Assembly (NCBI GenBank): GCA_017470535.1 | Contig: JAFUYP010000066.1 | Coordinates: forward strand, 1-45,535 | Length of the DNA stretch: 45,535 nt | Reading direction: 5' to 3' | DNA from: Ruminococcus sp. | GTDB lineage: Bacteria > Bacillota > Clostridia > Oscillospirales > Ruminococcaceae | Part shown: in pieces, positions 30,033 to 39,680 of the stretch | Numbering within the stretch: position 1 is the first letter of the stretch | How the letters are laid out: every line of letters starts with the position of its first letter | Notes under the pieces: model-generated | The model's database searches: none | The model's input: the letters and a program-made list of their open reading frames with translations, nothing else | Told to the model about the DNA's origin: nothing | Program-made: the position numbers and the translations under genes

Positions 30033-30123
30033 TTAATTTCCCACTCCTTTTATTAGAGTTTTATTATTTATAGTTAAATGCTTTCCGCAGTCCCTTACCC
30101 TTTGGGTAGGAGGCAGGGCTTAT

Positions 30124-30912
30124 TTATATCCCTGTCTCGTAATTCTCCCCCAAATGCTTTTTAAACGCATCGGAAAGTACCTTTTCATCACCATCTTCAA
30201 AACACCTTTTCGGCAAAACATAGATAGTATCCTTTTTAAGTATCAGCACGAACATATCGGGCTTTTCTATCACATTTATCTCGGTGCCCTTGAATTCTAC
30301 TATGCGTGGCTTTATAACAGGTATCTCCTCGTCATCATCAAACTCACTTTCATCAAGTATAGTTTCGATCGAGAACCTGTCATCAAACAGCGTGAAAACA
30401 TACCTGTCATTTTCGAGCACCTTGAGCGCCTGTAAAAGTGACTTTCTTATCTTCACGGTGTTGAACCATATCACAAAGATAAACGCAAGGCTCACAAACG
30501 TAAGCACGGGGTAGAGATATTCCTTCGGGTATCTGATATACGAGATCATAAACAGCAGCGATACTATCCCAAACAGTATCGTCTTTATGATGTTGCCCTT
30601 GTAGACATACTTTTTCTGAAAAGCCCTGAACGCCTGTTCCTCCTCCGAGTTTTTCACATTGTACTCAAAGGAAAGGATCATCTGCTTGTAATCCTGCGGC
30701 TTTGCCGGTTCCGCCGGCTCTTCCTCTTCATTTTCAGAGCTGTCTTCGGTCTCTTCCTTCACAGCCTCGGGCTCTTCCTCCAAAGCTTTCTCCACTTCTC
30801 CGGTATCCCCGGATATCTCGTCCTCCGGCAGACCGGCAGTTTCCTCCGTCACTTCTTCCCCGGGAAGATCTTCCTTTATCTCGTCTATTTCTTTTGTTTC
30901 ATCTGTATTCAA
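30124..30912 (-). CDS. YcxB-like membrane protein between gyrB and gyrA
   Basis: About 262 residues of unknown function. The first ~85 residues are very acidic (Glu/Asp-rich, low complexity). A helical stretch and two membrane helices (TILFGIVSLLFMISYI; LYPVLTFVSLAFIFVIWF) follow. The C-terminal ~100 residues resemble the YcxB-like domain, including the ending DTIYVLPKRCF. The listed start is TTG 30912, 10 bases after GAGGA. The GTG at 30921 is in frame but only one base from that site. It begins about 20 bases past gyrB, so it is in the gyr operon. Its acidic cytoplasmic tail is unusual for the family. Confidence 0.8.
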   Translation of the reverse strand: MNTDETKEIDEIKEDLPGEEVTEETAGLPEDEISGDTGEVEKALEEEPEAVKEETEDSSENEEEEPAEPAKPQDYKQMILSFEYNVKNSEEEQAFRAFQKKYVYKGNIIKTILFGIVSLLFMISYIRYPKEYLYPVLTFVSLAFIFVIWFNTVKIRKSLLQALKVLENDRYVFTLFDDRFSIETILDESEFDDDEEIPVIKPRIVEFKGTEINVIEKPDMFVLILKKDTIYVLPKRCFEDGDEKVLSDAFKKHLGENYETGI

Positions 30913-30930
30913 TATTTTCACTTCCTCAGA

Positions 30931-32922
<1,992 letters not shown>

Positions 32923-32957
32923 TTATCTCCCCTCCACGGCGAGGGGCATGGGTCTTT

Positions 32958-33028
32958 TTCTTACCTCTTATTTCTTGCTTCTAACAGCGCTGTGAGGTGG
33001 AATTTCTTGCTTCTAAATTCTTGCTTCT
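32958..33028. repeat. Short-period pyrimidine repeat between gyrB and remB
   Basis: TTCTTGCTTCT occurs at 32972, 33004 and 33018, with a diverged copy (TTCTTACCTCT) at 32958. Units are spaced 14, 32 and 14 bases; the wide gap holds a CAGCGCTG palindrome. On the gyrB-sense strand these are purine-rich AGAAGCAAGAA units. The rest of 32911-33085 is GC-rich, with CCCACC/GGTGGG pairs, and codes for nothing that I can support. Confidence 0.75.
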
Positions 33029-33085
33029 CCCACCGGGTGCAGTGGGGTGGGGGTCATATCACCTCTCCCACCGAGCCTGTATCTA

Positions 33086-33358
33086 TCAATTCTCCTGCCC
33101 GTACCCCTTTTCATATCTTTTCAAAAGAGTCGGGCACGCAAGCTGACTTATGTAAATACACTCCGTCAGCTCATCATCAAGCGTCACAATAAAACTCTTG
33201 GGCATCTCCTCGGTGCAGTAGATCACCTTTTTGCCCTTTTTAACGGCATTGTTGAGAAAATCCCTCGTCAGCCTTGAAACGGATGTCCTTTCAAGATCAA
33301 ATATCCCAACTACATATTTAGTGTTGACACAAATATCATTCCCGATATGTAAAAGCAT
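33086..33358 (-). CDS. remB: RemB-like regulator (DUF370)
   Basis: A 90-residue protein of the DUF370/RemA-RemB family, known in Bacillus for control of extracellular matrix genes. Recognised by the start [23 protein letters not shown] and by position: between recF and gyrB, as in B. subtilis (yaaB). Its ATG shares one base with the recF stop (TGATG), which points to translational coupling. DNA binding is known for RemA; for RemB the mechanism is less clear. Confidence 0.88.
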   Translation of the reverse strand: MLLHIGNDICVNTKYVVGIFDLERTSVSRLTRDFLNNAVKKGKKVIYCTEEMPKSFIVTLDDELTECIYISQLACPTLLKRYEKGYGQEN

Positions 33359-34479
33359 CAGTTCTTTTTCACCCTTCCGCCGTCTATCCTGTAAATGCAG
33401 CCGCCTGATGAATCTATTATCTCATTCATATCACAGCAGGTTATAAATACCTGCATATCGTGTATCTTGCTTGTCACAAATTCCTGCCTTGACCTGTCAA
33501 GCTCGCTCATTACATCATCAAGCAGTATCACGGGCGGGTCTTCAGTTTCCTCGGTAAGAATGTACGCCTGCGACAGCTTCAATACAAGCGCCGCCGAGCG
33601 GTGCTGCCCCTGTGACGCAAACTCCCTTACCGGCACACCGTTTATCGTTCCCACAAGGTCATCTCTGTGGACTCCCTTTGTGGTAAACCCTGCTTTGATG
33701 TCATCATTTCTTGACCTTTCAAGCCGTGACAGATATTCCACCGACAGATCATTTATGTAATCCGTCCTGCCTTCAAGCTCGTCAAATACCGTTGACTGAT
33801 ATTTAAGTATCAGCTTTTCTCTGCCCTTTGATATATCATCAAATAATCTTGCTGCAAAGCTGTCGAGCTTCTTTGAATAATTGTACCTCATCATCGAAAT
33901 GTAAGCCCCCAGCTTTGAAAGCTGAATGTCCCACACATCAAGCTCGTCCTGCGAGCTTTTGCCGAAGGCTATGTTTTTTAGCAGCATATTTCTCTGCTCT
34001 AAGATATTTGCATACCTGTTCACAACTGCCGCATAAGTGCCCTTTATCTGTGATACAGACAGATCGAGAAACTGCCTCCTGTTGTCAGGCGAACCCTTTG
34101 AAAGTGACAGATCCTCCGGCGTAAACACCACACACCTGAGCTTACCGAACAGCTTTGATGCAAGCGGCAGCCTTACACCGTTTAAAGTTATCCTTTTGTT
34201 TTTAAGATCCTGCCTTATTACGCTGTAACCTATCTCCTGCTCACGGAAGTCATTTTTGAATCTGAGCATTATCTCAGCCTTGTCACCTTCAAGGTCGATC
34301 ATGTCCTTGTCCTTGGTCGAGCGAAAGCTCCTCACACCGCTGCAAAGCCATATCGCCTCAATAAGATTAGTCTTGCCCTGAGCATTCTCACCTATGAAAA
34401 TATTTATTTTTTCATCAGGTCTTATGTTCACATCTTTGAGATTTTTAAACCCCGACACATAAAGCTCACTTATCAGCAT
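33358..34479 (-). CDS. recF: DNA replication and repair protein RecF
   Basis: A 373-residue SMC-like ATPase that helps load RecA at gaps. Walker A is [11 protein letters not shown] (residues ~29-39), the ABC signature region is [17 protein letters not shown], and Walker B is [12 protein letters not shown]. It overlaps the S4 gene by 7 bases at its start and remB by one base at its end, giving a compact dnaN-S4-recF-remB unit. Confidence 0.97.
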   Translation of the reverse strand: MLISELYVSGFKNLKDVNIRPDEKINIFIGENAQGKTNLIEAIWLCSGVRSFRSTKDKDMIDLEGDKAEIMLRFKNDFREQEIGYSVIRQDLKNKRITLNGVRLPLASKLFGKLRCVVFTPEDLSLSKGSPDNRRQFLDLSVSQIKGTYAAVVNRYANILEQRNMLLKNIAFGKSSQDELDVWDIQLSKLGAYISMMRYNYSKKLDSFAARLFDDISKGREKLILKYQSTVFDELEGRTDYINDLSVEYLSRLERSRNDDIKAGFTTKGVHRDDLVGTINGVPVREFASQGQHRSAALVLKLSQAYILTEETEDPPVILLDDVMSELDRSRQEFVTSKIHDMQVFITCCDMNEIIDSSGGCIYRIDGGRVKKN

Positions 34480-34697
34480 TTTTCTACCACAAGCTCAGTA
34501 TCTATCTCAGGTATGTATACCTTGTCCTCCGGACGTATCTTTTTTCCCCTCATCGTGCAGACCTCACCGTTTACATGGATGCGCTCTTCTTTGATTATCA
34601 GCTTTCCGTCGGCACCCGTTTCAACAAGCCCTGCGAATTTGAGCAGTGAATCGAGCTTTATAAACTCGGTCTTTATCTTAACTACTTTTCTTTTCAT
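34473..34697 (-). CDS. S4-domain RNA-binding protein (YaaA-like)
   Basis: A 74-residue protein made of one S4 RNA-binding fold: [34 protein letters not shown] in outline, with the typical KLI...VHVNGE strand pair (here [15 protein letters not shown]). The gene between dnaN and recF in Firmicutes is regularly this family; B. subtilis YaaA is tied to ribosome assembly. The ATG lies one base after the dnaN stop. Confidence 0.93.
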   Translation of the reverse strand: MKRKVVKIKTEFIKLDSLLKFAGLVETGADGKLIIKEERIHVNGEVCTMRGKKIRPEDKVYIPEIDTELVVEKC

Positions 34698-34698
34698 A

Positions 34699-35805
34699 TC
34701 AGTTTTGTTTAAGTCTTACCGGCAGCACTAAGAAGGTGTAGTTATCTCCATTGCAGGGAACTATCTTCATAGGCAGAAGACTGCCGCCCATTTGTAATTT
34801 TATCTTTTCATCACTAATAACTTTAAGAGGATCAAGCAGATATTTGCACTTGAAACCTATCTCCATAACAGGACCGGTCATATCCGCCTTCATTTCATCA
34901 TATACCTTGCCAAGCTCTGTCGTGCAGCTGAATTTTATCTGCCCGTTCTCAAAATGACATCTTATAGGTGTAGGCACCTTGTCAGAAATTATGAGCATAG
35001 CTCTTTCAAGACTTGACATAAGCTCACGCCTGTCAACAATGACTTCGGTGTTGAAGGTCTTAGGTATTGCGCTCTCATACGGGTGGAACTCACCCTCTAA
35101 AAGCCTTGAATATACAAGATAATTGCCGATCTCAAATATGATGTGCTTTTCTGAAAGATACATCTGACAGAAATCATTCTCATTGTCCCCGAGCAGCTTA
35201 GATATTTCAAGTAAGCTCTTTGACGGCACCACGAATCTTGCAACATCATCAAACTTTATAGCTTCTCTTCTCACAGCGAGCCTGTAACCGTCTATCGCCA
35301 CCATAGTAAGCATTGAATTCTGTATCTCAAACAGCTCACCTTTAAGTATAGGCTTAGCCTCGGACACTGCCACAGCGAATACCGTCTGATCTATCATATT
35401 TTTAAGCACCGGCTGACTGATAGTCATTACCTCTTTGGTCTCCTTTTCAGGAAGCTCGGGATACTCCTCGCCGTCAACAGCCGCTAAGTTGTATGTAGTA
35501 ACTCCGCCCGATATAGTAATGTGATAGCTCTCGCTTATCTCTATCAAAACATCATCATCAGGCATTTTCTTTATCATCTCAGAAAAGATCTTGGGCTTTA
35601 CTATAAACGTACATTCATCATCAGAATTAACAAGCACTGATGTCTTGATACCTATTTCAAGATCATATCCTGTAAGCTCTAACAGATTGCCGTCAAGATG
35701 GAATTTCATTCCTTCAAGCAAAGGATTTGAGCTTCTTTCAGCAACAGCCTTGGAAACATTGATGACAGCCTCATAAAGAGTATCCTTTTTACACAGAAAT
35801 TTCAT
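34699..35805 (-). CDS. dnaN: DNA polymerase III beta subunit (sliding clamp)
   Basis: The 368-residue ring that holds the replicase on DNA. Three repeated clamp folds; recognisable parts are [43 protein letters not shown] and the C-terminal LVLPVRL, which forms part of the partner-binding pocket. ATG 35805 is chosen because AGGA stands 8 bases before it; the in-frame TTG at 35811 falls inside that gap. It is separated from dnaA by about 550 bases, more than usual, and has its own promoter. Confidence 0.97.
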   Translation of the reverse strand: MKFLCKKDTLYEAVINVSKAVAERSSNPLLEGMKFHLDGNLLELTGYDLEIGIKTSVLVNSDDECTFIVKPKIFSEMIKKMPDDDVLIEISESYHITISGGVTTYNLAAVDGEEYPELPEKETKEVMTISQPVLKNMIDQTVFAVAVSEAKPILKGELFEIQNSMLTMVAIDGYRLAVRREAIKFDDVARFVVPSKSLLEISKLLGDNENDFCQMYLSEKHIIFEIGNYLVYSRLLEGEFHPYESAIPKTFNTEVIVDRRELMSSLERAMLIISDKVPTPIRCHFENGQIKFSCTTELGKVYDEMKADMTGPVMEIGFKCKYLLDPLKVISDEKIKLQMGGSLLPMKIVPCNGDNYTFLVLPVRLKQN

Positions 35806-35891
35806 ACACAAGATCCTTTCAGAATAATTTGTTTGAAAACTATATTTTTTCTCATTATTTTTGTAAAAATAAAATATAATATATTATTTTA

Positions 35892-35920
35892 TTTATAGTA
35901 TTAGTATTAGGCATTGTCAG
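35892..35920 (-). promoter_or_regulatory. Possible promoter of dnaN
   Basis: Minus strand CTGACA (35915-35920), 17-base spacer, TATAAA (35892-35897). It lies next to the TTTTCAACA motif at 35924-35932. Confidence 0.55.
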
Positions 35921-36175
35921 TTTTGTTGAAAACCTCACAGACCGCCCATTCTTAAACATTTTCCGCCGCACTCTCCATTGTTGATATACACAGAAAAATT
36001 TGTTTAAAGTTTTACCGGTCTTTAAATTGTTGAATCCTTTCGAGTTGAAAGTTGAAATTTTCTTTAAGATCAGACATATTTCAACTTTCATTAAACGTTT
36101 AAGTTGATACTTATAGATCTCCCCTTGATTTTTCGGGGCATTATTCTTCACCGCTTTTTTAAACTAAAAGTTTAA
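35921..36175. other. oriC: Candidate replication origin (oriC) in the dnaA-dnaN spacer
   Basis: This AT-rich, gene-free stretch sits where Firmicute origins often do. No TTATCCACA box is present. Instead seven GTTGA/TCAAC cores fall within about 185 bases: an exact TTTTCAACA (35924-35932, minus) and relatives near 35979, 36028, 36043, 36050, 36078 and 36102. TGAAAGTTGAAAT (36046-36058) is repeated inverted at 36078-36090, and TTAAACGTTTAA (36091-36102) is a perfect palindrome. Position and base make-up support oriC; the box identity is inference. Confidence 0.5.
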
Positions 36176-36218
36176 AGACTTAAAAAACAGACTCCTTCTG
36201 CAATACGGCAATTTTTTC

Positions 36219-36342
36219 TCGGTGAGGGGCGTAAAGCCCCCCACTCTCGCAAAAATTGTGCCCCCCTCGCCGCCCTGCGGGCGGCTCTGCCCCCCAAGGG
36301 GGGGCTTGCGGCTCGCCCGTTCGGGCAACGCCGCCTCACCGA
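36219..36342. mobile_element. GC-rich palindromic element downstream of dnaA
   Basis: Bounded by the inverted repeat TCGGTGAGG (36219-36227) and CCTCACCGA (36334-36342). Inside are hairpins GGGGC...GCCCC (36226-36240), GCCGCCC-TGC-GGGCGGC (36269-36285), CCCCCC-AA-GGGGGG (36290-36303) and GCCCG-TT-CGGGC (36315-36326). It is far richer in GC than the AT-rich spacer beside it. Either a small non-autonomous mobile element or a REP-like repeat; it may also end dnaA transcription. Confidence 0.6.
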
Positions 36343-36352
36343 TAAGACCCTG

Positions 36353-37699
36353 TCACTTATCCTTCAGATTGCTGATTATCTCATCAACATTTTCTTTGAG
36401 CTGAGAGTTTTCCTTTAACATATTGCACGCATCCTGATAATGCAGCGTCATTGTCGAGTGATTTTTTCCAAGCTCGTTTCCTATGTCCTGGTATGTCATG
36501 TTCTTGACGTTTTTAAGAACATAAATAGTTATCTTCCTTGCAAGCGATACATTTGCACGCCTGTTTTTAGACCTTATCTCCTCGGGAGATACCTTGAAAG
36601 CAGCTGCTATGTCGCTTATTATCCTGTCAACAGTTATCTCAGCCGGCTGATTTTCCACCATCATTTCCCTGATGACCCTCTGTGTCATAGCCATCGTGGG
36701 CTGCTCGTTTGTGTATGCAGCTATTGCTTTTATCTTGTTGACAGTGCCTTCAAGCTGCCTGATGTTGGTCTTTATCTTTTCAGCTATCAGCCTTGCGATA
36801 GGATCGGACAGAGGAAGATCAATAAGATTTGCCTTTCTTTTAACTATCGCCATTCTTGTTTCAAAATCAGGCGACGTTATGTCAACAGGAACGCCTTTAA
36901 GAAAACGTCCTCTGATCCTCTCTTCGAGCCTTGACATTCTTGACGGGGCTATATCTGAAGTGAGAACTATCTGGTTGCCTGCGTTGTAAATATCATTGAA
37001 TGTATGGAAAAACTCCTCCTGAGTAGCCTCCTTGCCTGCGATGAACTGTACATCATCTACCAGCAGTATGTCAGCATTTCTGTATTTCTCGTGAAACTCA
37101 ATGGTGGAGTTGTTCTGTATCGCCTTGACTATCTCATTGGTAAAGCTCTCCCCTGTTGTGTAGATGATCTTTATAGCAGGGTTATTTTTCTTTATCTCAT
37201 GCACGATAGCCTTCATAAGATGAGTTTTTCCAAGCCCCGAATCGCCGTAGATAAATAGTGGATTGAAAATGCTGCCTGCATCTACTTTCTTGTTTTTGTT
37301 ATACTTGTCCGCCACAGCGATAGAGAAAGCAAGTGCAAGCTCATTTGACTTGCCCTTTACAAAATTCTCAAAGGTCAGAGCGTCAGCCGAATCACCGTAA
37401 AGCTCCGAGATCCTTTTGTTTGCTTCATCTTCCTCTTTCTGCTCCTCGTCCTTTATAAGTATCTTTATCTCAACATCAAAGCCTAAGGTGTTGTAAAATC
37501 CCTCTTTTAGTATCTCACCGTAATTGTCAAGAACAGTCTTTCTTGCAAATTCATTTTCCGCATAGAGATATGCAGTGTTGTTTTCCATTTTCACCGGTTC
37601 AAGTACATTTATCCACTTGTTGAACCCTATATCACTGATAGTCGGGTAGTTACGGCAGAAGTTTTTTACAAGCTCAAAAACGTCACCGAAAGATTCCAT
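36353..37699 (-). CDS. dnaA: Chromosomal replication initiator DnaA
   Basis: The 448-residue AAA+ initiator that melts the origin. Domain I spans ~1-80, a linker reaches ~105, and the AAA+ core carries Walker A (YGDSGLGKTHLM), Walker B (ILLVDDVQFI) and the sensor and arginine-finger region (RLEERIRGRFLKG). The C-terminal domain IV binds DNA. Here the family signature GGRDHTTV is changed to GKNHSTMT: the conserved His is kept, but Asp is Asn and the first Thr is Ser. The basic patch reads NRRANVSLARK, keeping the Arg equivalents of E. coli 399 and 407. GGAGG lies 7 bases before the ATG. Confidence 0.97.
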   Translation of the reverse strand: MESFGDVFELVKNFCRNYPTISDIGFNKWINVLEPVKMENNTAYLYAENEFARKTVLDNYGEILKEGFYNTLGFDVEIKILIKDEEQKEEDEANKRISELYGDSADALTFENFVKGKSNELALAFSIAVADKYNKNKKVDAGSIFNPLFIYGDSGLGKTHLMKAIVHEIKKNNPAIKIIYTTGESFTNEIVKAIQNNSTIEFHEKYRNADILLVDDVQFIAGKEATQEEFFHTFNDIYNAGNQIVLTSDIAPSRMSRLEERIRGRFLKGVPVDITSPDFETRMAIVKRKANLIDLPLSDPIARLIAEKIKTNIRQLEGTVNKIKAIAAYTNEQPTMAMTQRVIREMMVENQPAEITVDRIISDIAAAFKVSPEEIRSKNRRANVSLARKITIYVLKNVKNMTYQDIGNELGKNHSTMTLHYQDACNMLKENSQLKENVDEIISNLKDK

Positions 37700-37792
37700 T
37701 TTCTTTCCTCCAATAATTATAAAATAATATAGCCAATTAATATAACATCTGTAATCTTAATCAAAACAAATAATAAGCCAGTTTACTAAACT

Positions 37793-37821
37793 ATTATACC
37801 ACACCCCCAAAAAAATTTCAA
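37793..37821 (-). promoter_or_regulatory. Promoter of dnaA
   Basis: Minus strand TTGAAA (37816-37821), 17-base spacer with a G5 run, TATAAT (37793-37798). The leader is about 85 bases and AT-rich. Confidence 0.7.
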
Positions 37822-37958
37822 GTCTTATATATTAATAATAGTAGTATTTTTGATAAATGCTGTTTCCCGACAGGAGTATGATTTTCAGCTATCTGCACAT
37901 CATCACCTTGCTTTTTTTGCCTGTAATTAGCCCTTTTGCCCACCGGGCATTTTTCCCA

Positions 37959-37992
37959 TAAAAAACAGACCGCATTCTGATATGCAGTCTGT
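37959..37992 (-). terminator. Orphan minus-strand terminator upstream of dnaA
   Basis: Minus-strand arms ACAGACTGCAT (37982-37992) and ATGCGGTCTGT (37965-37975), with one G-U pair, a 6-base loop and then TTTTTT. No gene runs into it from the right on this strand: the next gene, 38131, is on the plus strand. An unannotated small RNA may end here. Confidence 0.75.
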
Positions 37993-38072
37993 ATAAAATT
38001 ATTCATTTTGTCATCATTTCGTTTGTATCTTTTGTATATTAAATCCCTGTAACGAGCCGGGTTTTAAGTGAT

Positions 38073-38101
38073 TTGCATTTTTTGATGATTTGGGTTATCA
38101 T
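38073..38101 (+). promoter_or_regulatory. Possible promoter of the ECF S-component gene
   Basis: TTGCAT (38073-38078), 17-base spacer, TATCAT (38096-38101). The leader would be about 25 bases, too short for a riboswitch. Confidence 0.45.
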
Positions 38102-38130
38102 AAATATATACCACAGAAAGAAGTGATACT

Positions 38131-38670
38131 ATGAAAAGACATGATAACAAACTCACACTCATAGCCCTTACAGGGCTTTTTGCCGCACTCACCTTTGTGC
38201 TGACATCATTTATTCGTGTTCCCACTATAAAGGGCTACGTCCATATAGGTGACGCAGCGGTATTTTTAGCAGGCTCGCTGCTTCCTCTTCCCTACGCTGC
38301 CGCCGCCGGAGCGATAGGTGCATCACTTGCAGATGCAGTGTCGGGGTATTTCATCTGGGTGCCTGCCACATTCATAATAAAGGCACTCACCGCCGCCGCA
38401 TTCAGCTCAAAGGGCAGCAGGATAGTCCGCCGCCGTAATATCTTAGCCATTATCCCGGCAATTGTCCTCTGCGTTGTCGGCTATGGCTTTTATAGCGGTG
38501 CAGCGATCTACGGCAATATCGCAGCAGGCTTTGCAGATGCCGCTGCCAATGCAGTCCAGTCGATAACAAGCGCTGTCATCTACGTTTTGCTCGGCGAAGC
38601 CCTCGACCGCTCGGGCATAGTAAAGCATTTGCACTTACGGGTCAACGATACCTCTGAGCAGCTCCACTAA
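38131..38670 (+). CDS. ECF transporter S component
   Basis: A 179-residue integral membrane protein with about six helices. The N-terminus (LIALTGLFAALTFVLTSFIRVPT) and the motif HIGDAAVFLAGSLLPLPYAAAAGAIGASLADAVSG are typical of vitamin-binding S components of energy-coupling-factor importers. These pair with a shared EcfA/EcfT module coded elsewhere. The substrate (for example a thiamine precursor or another vitamin) cannot be read from sequence, and no riboswitch is seen. The ribosome site is weak (GAAGTG). Its last 36 bases overlap the convergent gene at 38635. Confidence 0.85.
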   Translation: MKRHDNKLTLIALTGLFAALTFVLTSFIRVPTIKGYVHIGDAAVFLAGSLLPLPYAAAAGAIGASLADAVSGYFIWVPATFIIKALTAAAFSSKGSRIVRRRNILAIIPAIVLCVVGYGFYSGAAIYGNIAAGFADAAANAVQSITSAVIYVLLGEALDRSGIVKHLHLRVNDTSEQLH

Positions 38671-39072
38671 CTCCGGATAACCTTTGGGATATGCGTTTGT
38701 ACCATTTGCAAATATCTTCGTATCATCTGAAAGGACAGCTTCAAACCTGAATGATGTCCCGTCAAGCACATTCGGATCACTCCCCGTAAAACCGCTCCAG
38801 TCAGGGATCTTTATTTTCCTGATTAGGGCGGTATTTATTTTGTCTTTAAGCTCTTTTTTGCCGCTTACACGCTTGTCAAGATACTTCTCACGGTCCTCAT
38901 CAGTAAATCTCCACGACCCGATGTAACGGGAAACTGTTATATCATCACCACTTACCACTACCTCATATTCGTCCTCCATAGTCGAGCAGTGATTTTCATT
39001 AAGCGTCAGCTTTTTTATTTCCTTTTCCTGCGCCCCTGCGATAACGCCTTTAAGTCCGTCAAGTATAGCCAT
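38635..39072 (-). CDS. Hypothetical protein, 145 residues
   Basis: I do not recognise this family. It is soluble, with mixed alpha/beta character and no signal or membrane segment. Near the middle lie charged segments (FTDEDREKYLDKR; KKELKDKINTALIRKIKIPDW), then a beta-rich part (TSFRFEAVLSDDTKIFANG) and a short final helix (YPELVELLRGIV). It is real by its ribosome site: GGAGG 6 bases before the ATG. The 3' end overlaps the convergent ECF gene by 36 bases. The promoter is not evident; a mobile-element fragment lies 20 bases upstream of the start. Confidence 0.75.
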   Translation of the reverse strand: MAILDGLKGVIAGAQEKEIKKLTLNENHCSTMEDEYEVVVSGDDITVSRYIGSWRFTDEDREKYLDKRVSGKKELKDKINTALIRKIKIPDWSGFTGSDPNVLDGTSFRFEAVLSDDTKIFANGTNAYPKGYPELVELLRGIVDP

Positions 39073-39092
39073 GATATTCCTCCTTTATATAG

Positions 39093-39135
39093 GCAACACC
39101 GCACGACCATTGTGTGTCAGATGCGCCGTCCGAAT
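39093..39135. mobile_element. Left-end fragment of the hairpin element
   Basis: TAGGCAACACCGCACGACCA and the following bases match the left end at 1-37 exactly over 37 bases; the match stops at GAAT. A 19-base palindrome with arms ATGCACAAT/ATTGTGCAT (39144-39162) follows and is not part of the shared sequence. Confidence 0.75.
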
Positions 39136-39176
39136 ATGATACAATGCACAATTATTGTGCATAGTGAATTGAAACA

Positions 39177-39680
39177 CTAAATAATGCTTCCCTTGTACCT
39201 GCTCTTTTCAACAACAAGTATCGGGTGGTCATCAAGATACGGCTTGACGACCTCGGGGTGTGATGACGCAAACTCAAATATCTCCCCTGCCGCCTTGTCA
39301 GCTGCCGTGCAGACATCTTCAAATTTTTTACTGTTCACCACCGGGCAGGCAGGCGAGAGTGTCAGTACCTTCCTCCCCATAAGCTCCATTACCCGAAATG
39401 GGAATATCTCACAGTCAAACGGTTTGTCATCGCCCATTATGCAGCCCTTTTCACGGTCGAGCAGATTGCAGTAATAAAGATCCATGTCAGGCTCTCTCTG
39501 CATCTTCATAAGAAAATGATCGTCCCTTTTTATAAACCTGCATAGCGGTGAATATTCCTGTAATATCCTGCTTGCAAGCGACGGATATATAACAGGCGTC
39601 TGCCACAGATCATAGCTGTCAAACTTGCAGCACAGCTGACATTTAGCACAGTCCTCTTTTGTAAGAAGTCCCTCAAGCAT
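39177..39680 (-). CDS. YkgJ-like CxxCxxxCC metal-cluster protein
   Basis: A 167-residue protein with clustered cysteines: an N-terminal CAKCQLCCKF, later YYCNLLDREKGC, and PFDCEIFPFR. This order (C-x2-C-x2-CC, then C...C...C) marks the YkgJ family, thought to bind zinc or an iron-sulfur cluster; the role is unknown. ATG 39680 is chosen: it overlaps the end of the methyltransferase gene by 8 bases and is preceded by AGGTGAGG, whereas longer in-frame reading would run deep into that gene. Last gene of the operon that begins with the GH51 enzyme. Confidence 0.82.
   Translation of the reverse strand: MLEGLLTKEDCAKCQLCCKFDSYDLWQTPVIYPSLASRILQEYSPLCRFIKRDDHFLMKMQREPDMDLYYCNLLDREKGCIMGDDKPFDCEIFPFRVMELMGRKVLTLSPACPVVNSKKFEDVCTAADKAAGEIFEFASSHPEVVKPYLDDHPILVVEKSRYKGSII

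Noticed and set aside
37601-37625. TTATCCACT (8 of 9 to the classic DnaA box) inside dnaA
   Set aside because: It is a single site in coding sequence, at a place that encodes Lys-Trp-Ile, with no neighbouring boxes.
37818-38006. 62-residue minus-strand ORF upstream of dnaA
   Set aside because: It runs through the orphan terminator hairpin, has no ribosome site before its ATG and resembles no protein that I know.
38041-38130. Riboswitch upstream of the ECF S component
   Set aside because: The leader is short and none of the conserved parts of the TPP, FMN or preQ1 riboswitches could be seen.
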